Origin: JAJZOM01 sp046703545
Lineage (GTDB): Archaea; Thermoplasmatota; Thermoplasmata; Thermoplasmatales; Thermoplasmataceae
Reading direction: 5' to 3'
DNA length: 26,376 nucleotides
Assembly: GCA_046703545.1 (NCBI GenBank)
Contig: JBJKSX010000061.1
Location: 1-26,376 of the forward strand
Positions 1 through 6,979 of this stretch are shown here, piece after piece (the first letter of the stretch is position 1; every line of letters begins with the position of its first letter). The position numbers and the translations under genes were made by a program. A model generated the notes under the pieces. The model saw only the letters and a program-made list of their open reading frames with translations. It did not search any database and had not been told where the DNA came from.

Positions 1-2
1 AT

Positions 3-95
3 GGCAATGTTCTTCAATTTCATGCCATGCAACTTGTCCATCCCCTCCAGAAGAGGGATCATAGTATCGGTTTCCCCTTTCAATGCCCATGGATT
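3..95 (-). other. possible transposase fragment at left edge
   Basis: A minus-strand frame open from position 95 to the window edge reads NPWALKGETDTMIPLLEGMD and then KLHGMKLKNIA. The TDT-x-IPxLE pattern reminds me of the stretch before the second catalytic Asp in IS1182/IS4-like transposases (recalled resemblance, not a search). A TGA at 96-98 and further stops upstream mean there is no normal N-terminus, so this would be a decayed piece or one entered by frameshift. Another minus frame is also open across the same bases and reads MMKSMGIERGNRYYDPSSGG, so the coding frame is uncertain. The most likely alternative is the 5' end of an unrelated gene continuing off the left edge. Confidence 0.2.
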
Positions 96-148
96 TCATC
101 ATGGGTCTTAAGCTTTGAAACATGCAAATCTCGACCATCTTTCCTCGC

Positions 149-173
149 ATGTGTCGTTCGAAACTGGACACAT
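149..173. repeat. inverted repeat upstream of MEMO1-like promoter
   Basis: Perfect 7-base arms ATGTGTC (149-155) and GACACAT (167-173) are separated by 11 bases. The repeat ends about 20 bases before the TATA-like box of the MEMO1-like gene. It could be a regulator site or the end of the possible insertion-sequence remnant to its left. Confidence 0.35.
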
Positions 174-192
174 TTTTCAAAACGGATTGAAA

Positions 193-223
193 GATATTTA
201 TACGAGAGATCACATATTTAATT
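193..223 (+). promoter_or_regulatory. TATA-like box and leaderless start of MEMO1-like gene
   Basis: GATATTTATA at 193-202 is centred about 26 bases before the ATG at 224. In archaea that places transcription initiation at or next to the start codon. No Shine-Dalgarno motif is visible just before the ATG, which fits a leaderless message. Confidence 0.5.
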
Positions 224-1048
224 ATGAAGCCCTCCTTGAGACCACCTTATGCCGCCGGGCAATTTTACCCGCCTGACAAGGGAGATCTCCTTTCAATGCT
301 GAATCAGATGGAATCAGAGGCAAAGAATTCTGGGCCAGATATAACAGCGGAAGTCAAAGGGCTTGTCGTGCCGCATGCCGGTTACCTGTTTTCAGGAAAG
401 ACTGCCATGGCAGGCTACCTTAAACTCAAGGGAAAGGGGAACGGGCATTTCATACTCATCGGCCCAAACCACAGTTCCAAACCCTATGGCACATCTGTGT
501 ACCCTTCAGGCAACTGGGAAACTCCAATTGGCCCGGTGAAAGTGGACAATGAAGTTTCCGGGCGCATCCTGGAGAAAGACGGGAAATGCGTCCCAGACAT
601 AGAGGCCCATTTAGAAGAACATTCACTTGAAGTTCAGGTACCGTTTCTCCAGTATATCACAGAGGATGTGGTGAATATCACGCCCATATTAATGGGCAAC
701 CAGGAGAAGAAAATGGCCATCGGAATGGCAAAAACACTTCACGAGCTGGCATTTGGAATACCACTGATAATTTCCACCGACCTCAACCACTATGAGAACC
801 TAAACACAACCATCAGGAAAGACAGCCTGCTTGTGGATTCAATCACTTCTCTTGATGTCAACAGGCTCTACAGAGTGCTGGAAAAGGAGAAAATCTCCGC
901 GTGTGGATATGGCCCTGTAGCTGTCCTCATGGAGTACATGCGCCTTGAGGGAGGGAACATTGACCTTATTGACCACTCAACATCATATCACTTTTCGGGA
1001 GACATGCAAAGAGTTGTAGGCTACGCTTCACTGGCTGCAACCCACTGA
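224..1048 (+). CDS. MEMO1/AmmeMemoRadiSam system protein B family
   Basis: A 274-residue protein spanning the normal length of the MEMO1 family, which shares a fold with class III extradiol dioxygenases. Visible family marks are RPPYAAGQFYP at the N-terminus, PHAGYLFSG (His51), GPNHSS (His83), EEHSLEVQVPF (His133), STDLNHY (His189) and SACGYGP (Cys227). The His and Cys residues match the putative metal/active-site cluster of human MEMO1. In many prokaryotes the gene sits with an AMMECR1 protein and a radical-SAM enzyme; neither is in this window, so the system is either split or runs leftward. The biochemical role in archaea is not settled. The ATG at 224 is supported by the family N-terminus and by a TATA-like box 26 bases upstream. 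The gene converges on the VIT-like gene with 2 bases between stop codons. Confidence 0.9.
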   Translation: MKPSLRPPYAAGQFYPPDKGDLLSMLNQMESEAKNSGPDITAEVKGLVVPHAGYLFSGKTAMAGYLKLKGKGNGHFILIGPNHSSKPYGTSVYPSGNWETPIGPVKVDNEVSGRILEKDGKCVPDIEAHLEEHSLEVQVPFLQYITEDVVNITPILMGNQEKKMAIGMAKTLHELAFGIPLIISTDLNHYENLNTTIRKDSLLVDSITSLDVNRLYRVLEKEKISACGYGPVAVLMEYMRLEGGNIDLIDHSTSYHFSGDMQRVVGYASLAATH

Positions 1049-1050
1049 CT

Positions 1051-1575
1051 TCACACAAGGTGCAAGAAGTATCCTACCGCTGTCACAACAAGCCCGAGAA
1101 CTGACTTTGTCAACACCCAGAAGATGTAATTCCCCTTGACTGACCTGCTGATCCCGGCTCCCAGTGCTGCCAGTGCAAGCACAGCAACAATTATTGAAAT
1201 TCTGCCGTCGGAAGGTATTAGGACAGAGAAAGCCAGTGGTATCATCGAGCCCGTGAAACCGCTCAAAACAGAAATTGATGTTCCGAGAACCGACTCAATC
1301 ATGATGTCCCTGCCTATTTTTCCCCTTATAAGGTATGCAGGGGACCTGAGGTTGAGCTGTCTTGATGTCCGGGATATCTCACCCCTCAACCTTGAATATT
1401 CCGCTATGAAGAAACTGAAACCGCCAACAAAAGCAGCTCCAAACGCCACTCTGAGTGCCAGCCCTATACCAATTGCGTCTCCATAGATGAGCGAACGGGC
1501 GATGAGCATCAGTGTCGTTATCACACCGTCGGAAAGCCCCAGCGTAAATGGGAAAAGTAGATTCTGTTTATTCAT
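1051..1575 (-). CDS. VIT1/CCC1-like (DUF125) integral membrane protein
   Basis: A 174-residue hydrophobic protein with about five membrane segments. The N-terminal helix reads FPFTLGLSDGVITTLMLIA, which resembles the first helix of VIT1/CCC1 iron/manganese transporters (typical form G-x-x-D-G). A charged stretch at roughly residues 60-90 (EYSRLRGEISRTSRQL) separates helix 2 from helix 3 and matches the cytoplasmic linker position of that family. It is shorter than plant VIT1 and lacks an obvious extended metal-binding domain, so transport of Fe or Mn is inferred from family only. The start codon at 1575 lies inside the end of the upstream DUF211 gene (8-base overlap), so the two are likely co-transcribed and translationally coupled. 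Confidence 0.65.
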   Translation of the reverse strand: MNKQNLLFPFTLGLSDGVITTLMLIARSLIYGDAIGIGLALRVAFGAAFVGGFSFFIAEYSRLRGEISRTSRQLNLRSPAYLIRGKIGRDIMIESVLGTSISVLSGFTGSMIPLAFSVLIPSDGRISIIVAVLALAALGAGISRSVKGNYIFWVLTKSVLGLVVTAVGYFLHLV

Positions 1576-1852
1576 CTCTTCTGATGCTTTCTATGAGTTT
1601 TTTCCCAACGGCTATCTCGTCCACTGAGTGTATGACTGAACCCGTCTCTTCAATGCTTGCAATAAGGGCATCGTAATCAATGTTTGACCCCTCCACAGTG
1701 ATGATGGTTCCCATGGTTTCCATATCCATTTCTGTAACACTCACGTTAACTGCTTCCACACCAGGGACTCTTTCAATAGCTTCTGACAGTTCCAGCAGAG
1801 TTGGCCTGTTAAGTCCCTTGTCCACGTCTAAAATAACTCTCCGTACGCTCAT
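1568..1852 (-). CDS. DUF211 family protein
   Basis: A 94-residue protein that begins MSVRRVILDVDKGLNRPTL and shows the small alpha/beta ferredoxin-like pattern of the archaeal DUF211 family: a first beta strand, a helix with E-L-x-x-A-I-x-x-V-PGV, and a strand AVNVSVTEMD. The family is mostly archaeal and of unknown function; structures show a ferredoxin-like fold. It is the first gene of a two-gene unit with the VIT/CCC1-like membrane protein, which suggests a shared role, possibly in ion handling (inference). A TATA-like AAATATAC on the plus strand at 1876-1883, read on the minus strand, is centred about 27 bases before the ATG at 1852, fitting a leaderless start. Confidence 0.85.
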   Translation of the reverse strand: MSVRRVILDVDKGLNRPTLLELSEAIERVPGVEAVNVSVTEMDMETMGTIITVEGSNIDYDALIASIEETGSVIHSVDEIAVGKKLIESIRRDE

Positions 1853-2112
1853 TTCTATATCACTAATTGCTTCTCAAATATACAGAAGGCCTAGAAATCA
1901 ATGCGTCAACTCTTATAGCAACTGCTGATGGTCCCTGAAAATTTTCTGGACAACTACCGCCAGGCTCTTCCTGTTCACTGCTTGTATCTGTTGACACTTC
2001 TGCCTCTTACATTTCTATATCAAATATTGTTTATTAATTCTTATCCATGGCATGGTTGATTTTGCCTTCGCATTCTGAGTTGGATAAAACGGTATTGAAT
2101 CTACAATATTGA

Positions 2113-2712
2113 CTAGAGGGGTGCATATTCCCCAGTCAGCTTCTTCATCGCATTGTTGATTCTTCCCGAATACCTGACAAGGTCGAACACGATCACAATG
2201 ACGAATATTCCGAATATAACGGTTACTCCAAAGAACACTCCGTCAAGGGTTATGGAAAGCTGATGGTTTCCAAGCGTTATTGCAACTGTGATCAGCAGGT
2301 ACTCGATTGCCGCTATGGAAATTCCATAAAGATAGATCAGGTTATTTATCATTCTGGATACAAATTTTACCTTCTCGAGATCAACGGATGGCTGAAGGGT
2401 TCTCTTCATGGACCCATAGAGTTTCTCTATCTCTGTTCCAGAGGTACGAGCCGCGCCACTAACTGCTTCTGACACCCTTTCTGGATCTCCATCTGCGCTG
2501 CTTACAAGGCGTTCTGCTGCCTTGCTGGCCTGGCTGCTCACAAAGAAGTCAAGAAGCTCCTTCATAAATGAGAGGTTGAGAACGTTCTCAAGTTCCTTCA
2601 CTTTGCCCTCAAGATCGCCTATATATTCTCCAAAACTGTTTCGGACAACTCTTGCTATGACTATGGTTACTACAAGTATAGCAGTCGGGATAAGATAGAG
2701 AATATAATCCAT
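2113..2712 (-). CDS. unknown membrane protein with three predicted helices
   Basis: I do not recognise this 199-residue protein. It has a hydrophobic helix at residues 2-22 (DYILYLIPTAILVVTIVIARV), then a soluble and probably helical segment at about 25-115 rich in E, K, S and L (EYIGDLEGKVKELENVLN reads as coiled-coil-like), then two helices at about 125-148 and 158-182, and a short polar tail. The topology suggests a membrane-tethered helical domain of roughly 90 residues between the first and second helices. A TATA-like TTTTTAACTAG (minus strand, 2734-2745) is centred about 26 bases before the ATG, so the gene probably has its own leaderless promoter. It is followed by about 260 bases with no confident gene and is not tightly linked to either neighbour. 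Confidence 0.7.
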   Translation of the reverse strand: MDYILYLIPTAILVVTIVIARVVRNSFGEYIGDLEGKVKELENVLNLSFMKELLDFFVSSQASKAAERLVSSADGDPERVSEAVSGAARTSGTEIEKLYGSMKRTLQPSVDLEKVKFVSRMINNLIYLYGISIAAIEYLLITVAITLGNHQLSITLDGVFFGVTVIFGIFVIVIVFDLVRYSGRINNAMKKLTGEYAPL

Positions 2713-2779
2713 TACTGACTAGGAACTGCCTTACTAGTTAAAAAATTTTTTTGTTGAAAAATGGTGTGTGAAACGAAAA

Positions 2780-3571
2780 CTACCCTTTCATGAAATTGAA
2801 TTTCTTGAGTTCGTCGAGAAGGTTAAGTCCCTCGTTCGTGATCTGGTATTTCTGTTTGGCACCGCTGGAGTCGCCAATTTCAAGCAATTTTCCCTCTAAA
2901 AGCTCATTCACGGCCCTTAATGCGGAGCGGTAGTTCAGGTTGCATTTGTAAATGATCTTGGTTATCCCTATTTCACCACTGCCCTTGGCAAGAGTGAGGA
3001 TATCATGTATAATTCTTGTGTGGTCACGCCTCCTCCTGCTGATGCTATCCTTCTTTTCGTCTGAAGACGACAAGGATTCCTGGGCTGGCAAGTCGTTCCT
3101 GGAGGCTTTTCTCACAGACAACCCCTCTGGTTCAACTCCAGTTACACCTTCAGAGGTGATCCTCATGAGGCTGTTTCCTTCCTCCAGTGCTATTGACTTG
3201 ACAACAGGCACTGAGAATATACCTGACAGAAAATTCTCGTATGGTGTTACATTGATTGGAGTCACTGCATATCTGTTCTGCAACTGTAGTTCCTTAGATC
3301 TCAGATACAGGATAACAATCTGGTCCATTCTTTCTGTTTTGCTTCCTGTAAGTAATTTGATTGGAATTATTTCGCCGCTATTGTTTGTCGGTTCGAGGGC
3401 AAAATCAAAGGTGAATGCCCTGCCGTCGTCTCCCCTTATTGTGTAATTCTGTTTCAGGTTCCAGTCTTTCAAGTTGAAGACCACTTCATCTGATCCTATG
3501 TTGACCTGAGATCCCTTGGAATAACTGACTTCCGATACAGTTACCTCAGTTTGTTCAGACATCGAAACCAT
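2780..3571 (-). CDS. winged-helix (HTH_45-like) protein with unknown N-terminal domain
   Basis: A 263-residue protein. The last 80 or so residues (from about 184: RDHTRIIHDILTLAKGSG, then GITKIIYKCNLNYRSALR, then YQITNEGLNLLDEL) match the archaeal HTH_45 winged-helix pattern R-x-x-I-I-x-D-I-L ... T-K-I-x-Y-x-x-N-L-N-Y, so DNA binding is likely. The first 150 residues are beta-rich with conserved-looking polar and hydrophobic alternation, and I do not recognise them; a Ser/Lys/Asp/Arg-rich linker (about 155-183) joins the two parts. The ATG at 3571 is about 24 bases from the centre of a TATA-like TTATATAA (3591-3598); a second in-frame ATG at 3562 would give MSEQ. The dyads in the upstream intergenic region may be its own targets (inference). 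Confidence 0.75.
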   Translation of the reverse strand: MVSMSEQTEVTVSEVSYSKGSQVNIGSDEVVFNLKDWNLKQNYTIRGDDGRAFTFDFALEPTNNSGEIIPIKLLTGSKTERMDQIVILYLRSKELQLQNRYAVTPINVTPYENFLSGIFSVPVVKSIALEEGNSLMRITSEGVTGVEPEGLSVRKASRNDLPAQESLSSSDEKKDSISRRRRDHTRIIHDILTLAKGSGEIGITKIIYKCNLNYRSALRAVNELLEGKLLEIGDSSGAKQKYQITNEGLNLLDELKKFNFMKG

Positions 3572-3753
3572 ATCCCGATCAATACGTCGATTATATAAGT
3601 ATTTTGTTATATTACGCTAAAATGGGCTGTCTGACATAATTTCCGAATATCGTATCAATTATTGACGCGAAATATTTCGCTCACAATTTGGACTCGAATA
3701 TCTTGTGTGAATTAATTTAAACAACTACTTTAATCTGTCAGACAACATTATTT
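3572..3753. promoter_or_regulatory. AT-rich regulatory intergenic region with several dyads
   Basis: Directly visible: TTATATAA (3591-3598), the TATA-like box of the minus-strand winged-helix gene; TGTCTGACA (3628-3636) and its exact reverse complement TGTCAGACA (3736-3744); CGAATATC twice (3644-3651 and 3695-3702); and between them a perfect 14-base palindrome GCGAAATATTTCGC (3667-3680). The palindrome centre lies 25-26 bases from the centres of both CGAATATC copies. No convincing gene lies here. The arrangement suggests multiple regulator-binding sites, with the neighbouring winged-helix protein a natural candidate. Confidence 0.45.
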
Positions 3754-3900
3754 TTGAGTCATATAAATGACATAAACTTAATAACCTATTGGAAAAATGC
3801 CAACATAAAATGGACAAAATGGATATTATGTCCATTTCGGGCTATTCGTGACCGGACTTTCGCCAGAATTATCAAAATTTATATGCTGGACGGGATTACT

Positions 3901-3999
3901 ATGTCAGTGGATTCAAGGCATAAGGCTCTTTACCTCATATTTGGAATTGTGGCCATAAACACAGTCTTTCTTCTTTACATTGCCTTTTTGAATGTCTGA
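3901..3999 (+). CDS. 32-residue single-helix membrane peptide
   Basis: The open frame MSVDSRHKALYLIFGIVAIN followed by TVFLLYIAFLNV is a short polar N-terminus plus one hydrophobic helix of about 22 residues, the form of a small membrane peptide. A longer frame from a TTG at 3754 exists, but its first 49 residues look non-coding and contain the likely promoter. A TATA-like AAATTTATAT (3876-3885) lies about 21 bases before the ATG, slightly close. A short inverted repeat plus a T-run (4017-4036) follows the stop and could end the transcript. I assign no function; regulators of membrane proteins and toxin-like peptides both take this form. Confidence 0.4.
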   Translation: MSVDSRHKALYLIFGIVAINTVFLLYIAFLNV

Positions 4000-4016
4000 T
4001 CGGTCAATGAGAGGGG

Positions 4017-4036
4017 TTTTCAATGAAAAATTTTTT
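4017..4036 (+). terminator. inverted repeat plus T-run after the small peptide gene
   Basis: TTTTC / GAAAA arms around AAT (4017-4029) are followed by a run of six T at 4031-4036. The stem is weak and AT-only; archaeal termination mainly needs the T-run. The same T/A-rich stretch (TTTTTTAAAAATTA) could also serve as the TATA region of the gene at 4086. Confidence 0.35.
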
Positions 4037-4085
4037 AAAAATTAATGCCCTACATTCTCAGTTCAATTTGGACAAGGTGAAATAA

Positions 4086-4268
4086 ATGGCTCAACTGAGA
4101 GACCTGGAAAAATTTGAAAAACATGCCCTAGATGTATGCAAAGACCCCGATTATAGAGAGAAACTGAAAGTATGGGTTCAGAAACACAAGGAACCACTTG
4201 ATGAGTACGGTTTGAAGAAACTCAAGGACAAGATCTACAAATACAACAGGAAATCCGGCACAGAATAA
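4086..4268 (+). CDS. small charged helical protein, unknown
   Basis: A 60-residue, Lys/Asp/Glu-rich, probably all-helical soluble protein (MAQLRDLEKFEKHALDVCKD ... KLKDKIYKYNRK). I do not recognise it. It has a clear Shine-Dalgarno motif, AAGGTG at 4075-4080, five bases before the ATG, with an upstream T/A-rich promoter-like stretch at 4031-4043. Only 16 bases separate its stop from the TTG start of the CinA-like gene, so they are probably one transcript. The single cysteine (residue 18) is not part of an evident motif. Confidence 0.6.
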   Translation: MAQLRDLEKFEKHALDVCKDPDYREKLKVWVQKHKEPLDEYGLKKLKDKIYKYNRKSGTE

Positions 4269-4284
4269 TCCGGGCGGTTTTTCT

Positions 4285-5052
4285 TTGAGAGCCTCTGTGT
4301 TGACCATAGGAAACGAAATACTCAAAGGGAAAACTGTAAACACAAATATGGCACATATCGGACGTGCCCTCACTTTTTCAGGATATGACGTTTACAGATC
4401 TTATGTGGTAAGCGACGATCCGGGGGAAATAGAATGGGGAATCAAAACAGCACTTTCCACTTCTGACCTTGTGGTTACCAGCGGAGGACTTGGGCCGACT
4501 TTCGATGACATGACAGTCCAGTGCATTTCAGATTCATTGGGGATTCAGACAGAAATAAACCAGGAAGCCCTCCATGAACTTGAGGAGAGATACGCTGGAC
4601 GTGGTTTAGAACTCACGGAGGACCGTCTGAAGATGGTGAGGCTGCCCATTGGGTCCAAGCCACTGCACAACCCAGTGGGCTCTGCACCGGGTGTTCTTAT
4701 TGAACACGAAGGGAAGAGAATTGTAATTCTGCCTGGAGTGCCCGGGGAAATGAAGGCGATTCTGGAGTCGGTCCTTGATGAAATACGGATACCGGGGAAA
4801 GCATACTACGAGGAAAGTTTCTATATTGAAGGGCTCATGGAGAGCGCTTTCGCCCAGCTTTCCAATGCCGCAATGAAGAAATGGGCTGGAAAAGTGTACG
4901 TGAAGAGCCACCCCCAGAATTCAGAAATAAAGAACCCAAAGCTGGAAATAGAAGTCTCAGCAGTTTCAGAAGACAGGGAAAAGGCCATGAATATTGTCCA
5001 GGAAGTAATGGTGTTCCTGAAGCATAATTACAGGGACTACATAGGAAAATAA
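4285..5052 (+). CDS. CinA N-terminal / MoCF-domain protein (molybdopterin-binding-like)
   Basis: A 255-residue protein of the CinA-like MoCF-domain family. Marks: VLTIGNEILKGKTVNTN near the N-terminus, DLVVTSGGLGPTFDDMT (residues 61-77), the typical nucleotide/molybdopterin-binding loop, and PVGSAPGV ... ILPGVPGEM in the middle. It has the CinA N-terminal region only; the NMN deamidase (CinA-C) domain of about 150 residues is absent. Related bacterial CinA proteins have ADP-ribose pyrophosphatase activity in this part, so nucleotide processing is possible, but the archaeal stand-alone forms are uncharacterised as far as I know. The start is TTG; no ATG exists near the expected N-terminus, and GGGCGG seven bases upstream is a weak ribosome site. 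It ends exactly where the convergent SIS gene ends. Confidence 0.85.
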   Translation: MRASVLTIGNEILKGKTVNTNMAHIGRALTFSGYDVYRSYVVSDDPGEIEWGIKTALSTSDLVVTSGGLGPTFDDMTVQCISDSLGIQTEINQEALHELEERYAGRGLELTEDRLKMVRLPIGSKPLHNPVGSAPGVLIEHEGKRIVILPGVPGEMKAILESVLDEIRIPGKAYYEESFYIEGLMESAFAQLSNAAMKKWAGKVYVKSHPQNSEIKNPKLEIEVSAVSEDREKAMNIVQEVMVFLKHNYRDYIGK

Positions 5053-6090
5053 TCAGTGTGCTCCAGGTGGGAACACAATGTTGTCATACTCAAGGTACCT
5101 CTTGTCCTCAAACCTTAGATAGTCGGGGTTGACACCCATTTTCAGTGCGAGGTAATAGGCTGTGTAATACAGGGGTACCATTGCTTCTATTGGATACAGG
5201 TATGGATTTGCCACTTCCTCCACATCAATGGAGAAATCGCCCTGGCCGTTTATCACAAGTGTCTGAGTGTCAACCGTTCTGCAGGCCCTCACTATGTCAC
5301 CAGTCCTCTCCTTGACTTCAGGGGAGTTTATGATCAAAACAAGTGATTTGTCATCGATGACTGAGGTGCAACCATGATTGAACTCCTCAAGTTCTATGCC
5401 CTCTGCGTGCAGGTGGGTAGATTCCTTAATCTTCTGTGCCGCTTCCCTTGCCGCTATAAGAGCAGGGCCTGCCCCAAGGACAAAAACATCCCTCGGTTTC
5501 TTCAGCTCCTGGACAACTTCAGCAACCGGCTTTTCCAGTTTGCCTATTGAACTGTTTACGATGTTCATGAAATCAGTGGTATCTATCCCAAGGTTGCCAT
5601 ACACGTTGGAAAGCTCGAGGGCAGCGAAGGCATTGTCGAAGAAGGCCTTTGTGTTGCACAGGGACATATCCGGCGAATTCCCAATCACGATGCCATGGCT
5701 CGAGGCGTCAAGAAGAGGGGTGCCGGGATAGTGAGTTATTCCAACCGTCTTCACATTGCTGTCTGCGATCTTCATGGAATCCACTGTCGATTTTGTCTTT
5801 CCCGTATGAGAAAACCCAACCAGGGTCCCGGAAGGGCGATAATAGTGTTCCAGTTCGAAGGACTGGATGCTTCTCCAATGCCTGTCTGAGTTCCATAGAA
5901 CCTGTGCTCCAAGGGTGGAGGAATGATATGCTGTTCCGTTGCCGGTTATGAAAAGCCTGTCGGAGAGAAAATCGTAATTCTCCTTCTTCATTGTATCAAG
6001 TGTCTTCCTGATGCCGTTGGGGGTGTCCTTCAACATTTCGTACATCAGGTATGGGTGTTCCTTTCGAACTTCCGGAAGGTCATCGGTCAT
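5053..6090 (-). CDS. double SIS-domain sugar isomerase/deaminase, GlmS-isomerase-like
   Basis: A 345-residue cytosolic protein with two SIS (sugar isomerase) domains. The first has ITGNGTAYHSS (48-58) and GFSHTGKTKST (92-102), the loop that holds the phosphosugar phosphate. The second has VLGAGPALIAAREAAQKIKE and then HLHAEGIELEEFNHG, corresponding to the GlmS stretch with the catalytic Glu and HAE. The glutaminase domain (N-terminal Cys, about 240 residues) is missing, so it cannot draw ammonia from glutamine. Likely reactions are aldose-ketose isomerisation or deamination of an amino-sugar phosphate (AgaS/GlmS/FrlB-like); the substrate cannot be chosen from sequence. The start is supported by a TATA-like TTTTATAA (6113-6120, minus), centred about 26 bases upstream, hence leaderless. 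Confidence 0.8.
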   Translation of the reverse strand: MTDDLPEVRKEHPYLMYEMLKDTPNGIRKTLDTMKKENYDFLSDRLFITGNGTAYHSSTLGAQVLWNSDRHWRSIQSFELEHYYRPSGTLVGFSHTGKTKSTVDSMKIADSNVKTVGITHYPGTPLLDASSHGIVIGNSPDMSLCNTKAFFDNAFAALELSNVYGNLGIDTTDFMNIVNSSIGKLEKPVAEVVQELKKPRDVFVLGAGPALIAAREAAQKIKESTHLHAEGIELEEFNHGCTSVIDDKSLVLIINSPEVKERTGDIVRACRTVDTQTLVINGQGDFSIDVEEVANPYLYPIEAMVPLYYTAYYLALKMGVNPDYLRFEDKRYLEYDNIVFPPGAH

Positions 6091-6112
6091 GGTCTTCCGA
6101 TGGGAATGTGAG

Positions 6113-6134
6113 TTATAAAAATTCCCAATATTGG
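6113..6134 (-). promoter_or_regulatory. promoter of SIS gene with adjacent 10-base palindrome
   Basis: On the minus strand TTTTATAA (6113-6120) is the TATA-like box. Five to fourteen bases farther upstream lies the perfect palindrome CCAATATTGG (6125-6134), which covers the expected BRE position and could be bound by a regulator. Confidence 0.4.
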
Positions 6135-6146
6135 CGCAAAAAGGCT

Positions 6147-6485
6147 TCAGGTGGTCTGCTTTTCCTCTTCCTTCGGCGGTGCCGTCTCCTTTTCAGGTTC
6201 CTTCTTTGAAGCTTCTGTGGAATCTTCCTTGCTTTCCTCAGGTTTAGCTGCTGGCTCCGGTGAAGGGAATGGAAGTACTGTGTTGATGACAACTGATTCG
6301 ACAGAGTCTCTTGTTTTCAGTAGCATCTCAATTGAAATTTCCCTCCTGTTGGCTTCCTCACAGATTGCGCGTGCCTCATCCTGGTCAAGAACTCTCATCC
6401 TCTCGCCCGCGTAATGACCAGGCCCTTCAGAAGTGTACATGATAGTCAGCCTGTTGATCTTGCTGCAGTCATACATCAGTATCAT
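6147..6485 (-). CDS. small unknown protein with long charged disordered tail
   Basis: A 112-residue protein. The first 75 residues look folded (MYDCSKINRLTIMYTSEGPG ... RVLDQDEARAICEEANRREI, then VESVVINTVLPFP) and the last 40 are Pro/Glu/Lys/Ser/Thr repeats (PEPAAKPEESKEDS and similar), typical of an intrinsically disordered tail. I do not recognise the family. Two near starts exist, ATG at 6485 and ATG at 6476 (MYDCSK). A TATA-like box is not clearly placed for either, so the start is uncertain. It lies 56 bases upstream of the SIS gene on the same strand, but the SIS gene appears to have its own promoter. Confidence 0.6.
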   Translation of the reverse strand: MILMYDCSKINRLTIMYTSEGPGHYAGERMRVLDQDEARAICEEANRREISIEMLLKTRDSVESVVINTVLPFPSPEPAAKPEESKEDSTEASKKEPEKETAPPKEEEKQTT

Positions 6486-6613
6486 CCGTTATATCATTAC
6501 AATGAATTAGAAATTTACGTCTTTCATGACAAGTGCTGTTCGCATCTCATCGCCTGAAATAGGAGGAACTTCGCTTCATAAATATTTCATATCATGGGCG
6601 CATTCATGAGTGA

Positions 6614-6964
6614 ATGCATCTCACTGGCGATGACTATTCCGATCTCGTGACCTACCTTACAGGACTCTTCAGCATAAAGAAAATACCTGAAATCCTTGTT
6701 GACAGGTTCATCCTGACATACAATTCATGCTACATACTGGATGGGGCTGACTCAGACCGGGGAGAACTGATTCAGAGATTCCCGGAGGATGACGAAAGAG
6801 ACAGGATCAAGTATGTGGTTTTTGATGTCAGGAACCTCCACCCCACTGAGGATTCTGTATTGAGAATAAACTGGGATTCCATTGAGATCACGCCAGACGT
6901 TGATATGAAAGTTGCAAAAGATTTTGTAGATGTTCTTGACAGATCGACATTCAGATATTTCTGA
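6614..6964 (+). CDS. small acidic unknown protein heading FAH/ATPase operon
   Basis: A 116-residue acidic soluble protein (MHLTGDDYSDLVTYLTGLFS ... IKYVVFDVRNLHPTEDSVLR ... DFVDVLDRSTFRYF) with an alpha/beta pattern. I do not recognise it and see no catalytic motif. AT-rich CATAAATATTTCATAT (6577-6592) lies about 27 bases upstream and is the likely promoter. An ATG at 6606 is in another frame that stops after 14 codons. Only 15 bases separate its stop from the next start, so it appears to be the first gene of the four-gene cluster. Confidence 0.65.
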   Translation: MHLTGDDYSDLVTYLTGLFSIKKIPEILVDRFILTYNSCYILDGADSDRGELIQRFPEDDERDRIKYVVFDVRNLHPTEDSVLRINWDSIEITPDVDMKVAKDFVDVLDRSTFRYF

Positions 6965-6979
6965 ACAAAATACCGAAGC

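Noticed and set aside
149..173. tRNA-like T-arm suggested by GTGTC...TTCGAA...GACAC
   Set aside because: The loop between the arms is 11 bases, not 7, and no acceptor, D or anticodon arms surround it.
27..221. Plus-strand 64-residue open frame at the left edge
   Set aside because: It runs through the TATA-like box of the MEMO1-like gene, has a Cys/Trp/His-rich product without domain character, and no promoter is visible.
3754..3900. TTG-started extension of the 32-residue peptide
   Set aside because: The added 49 residues cross the likely promoter and are not protein-like in composition; only the part from ATG 3901 looks real.
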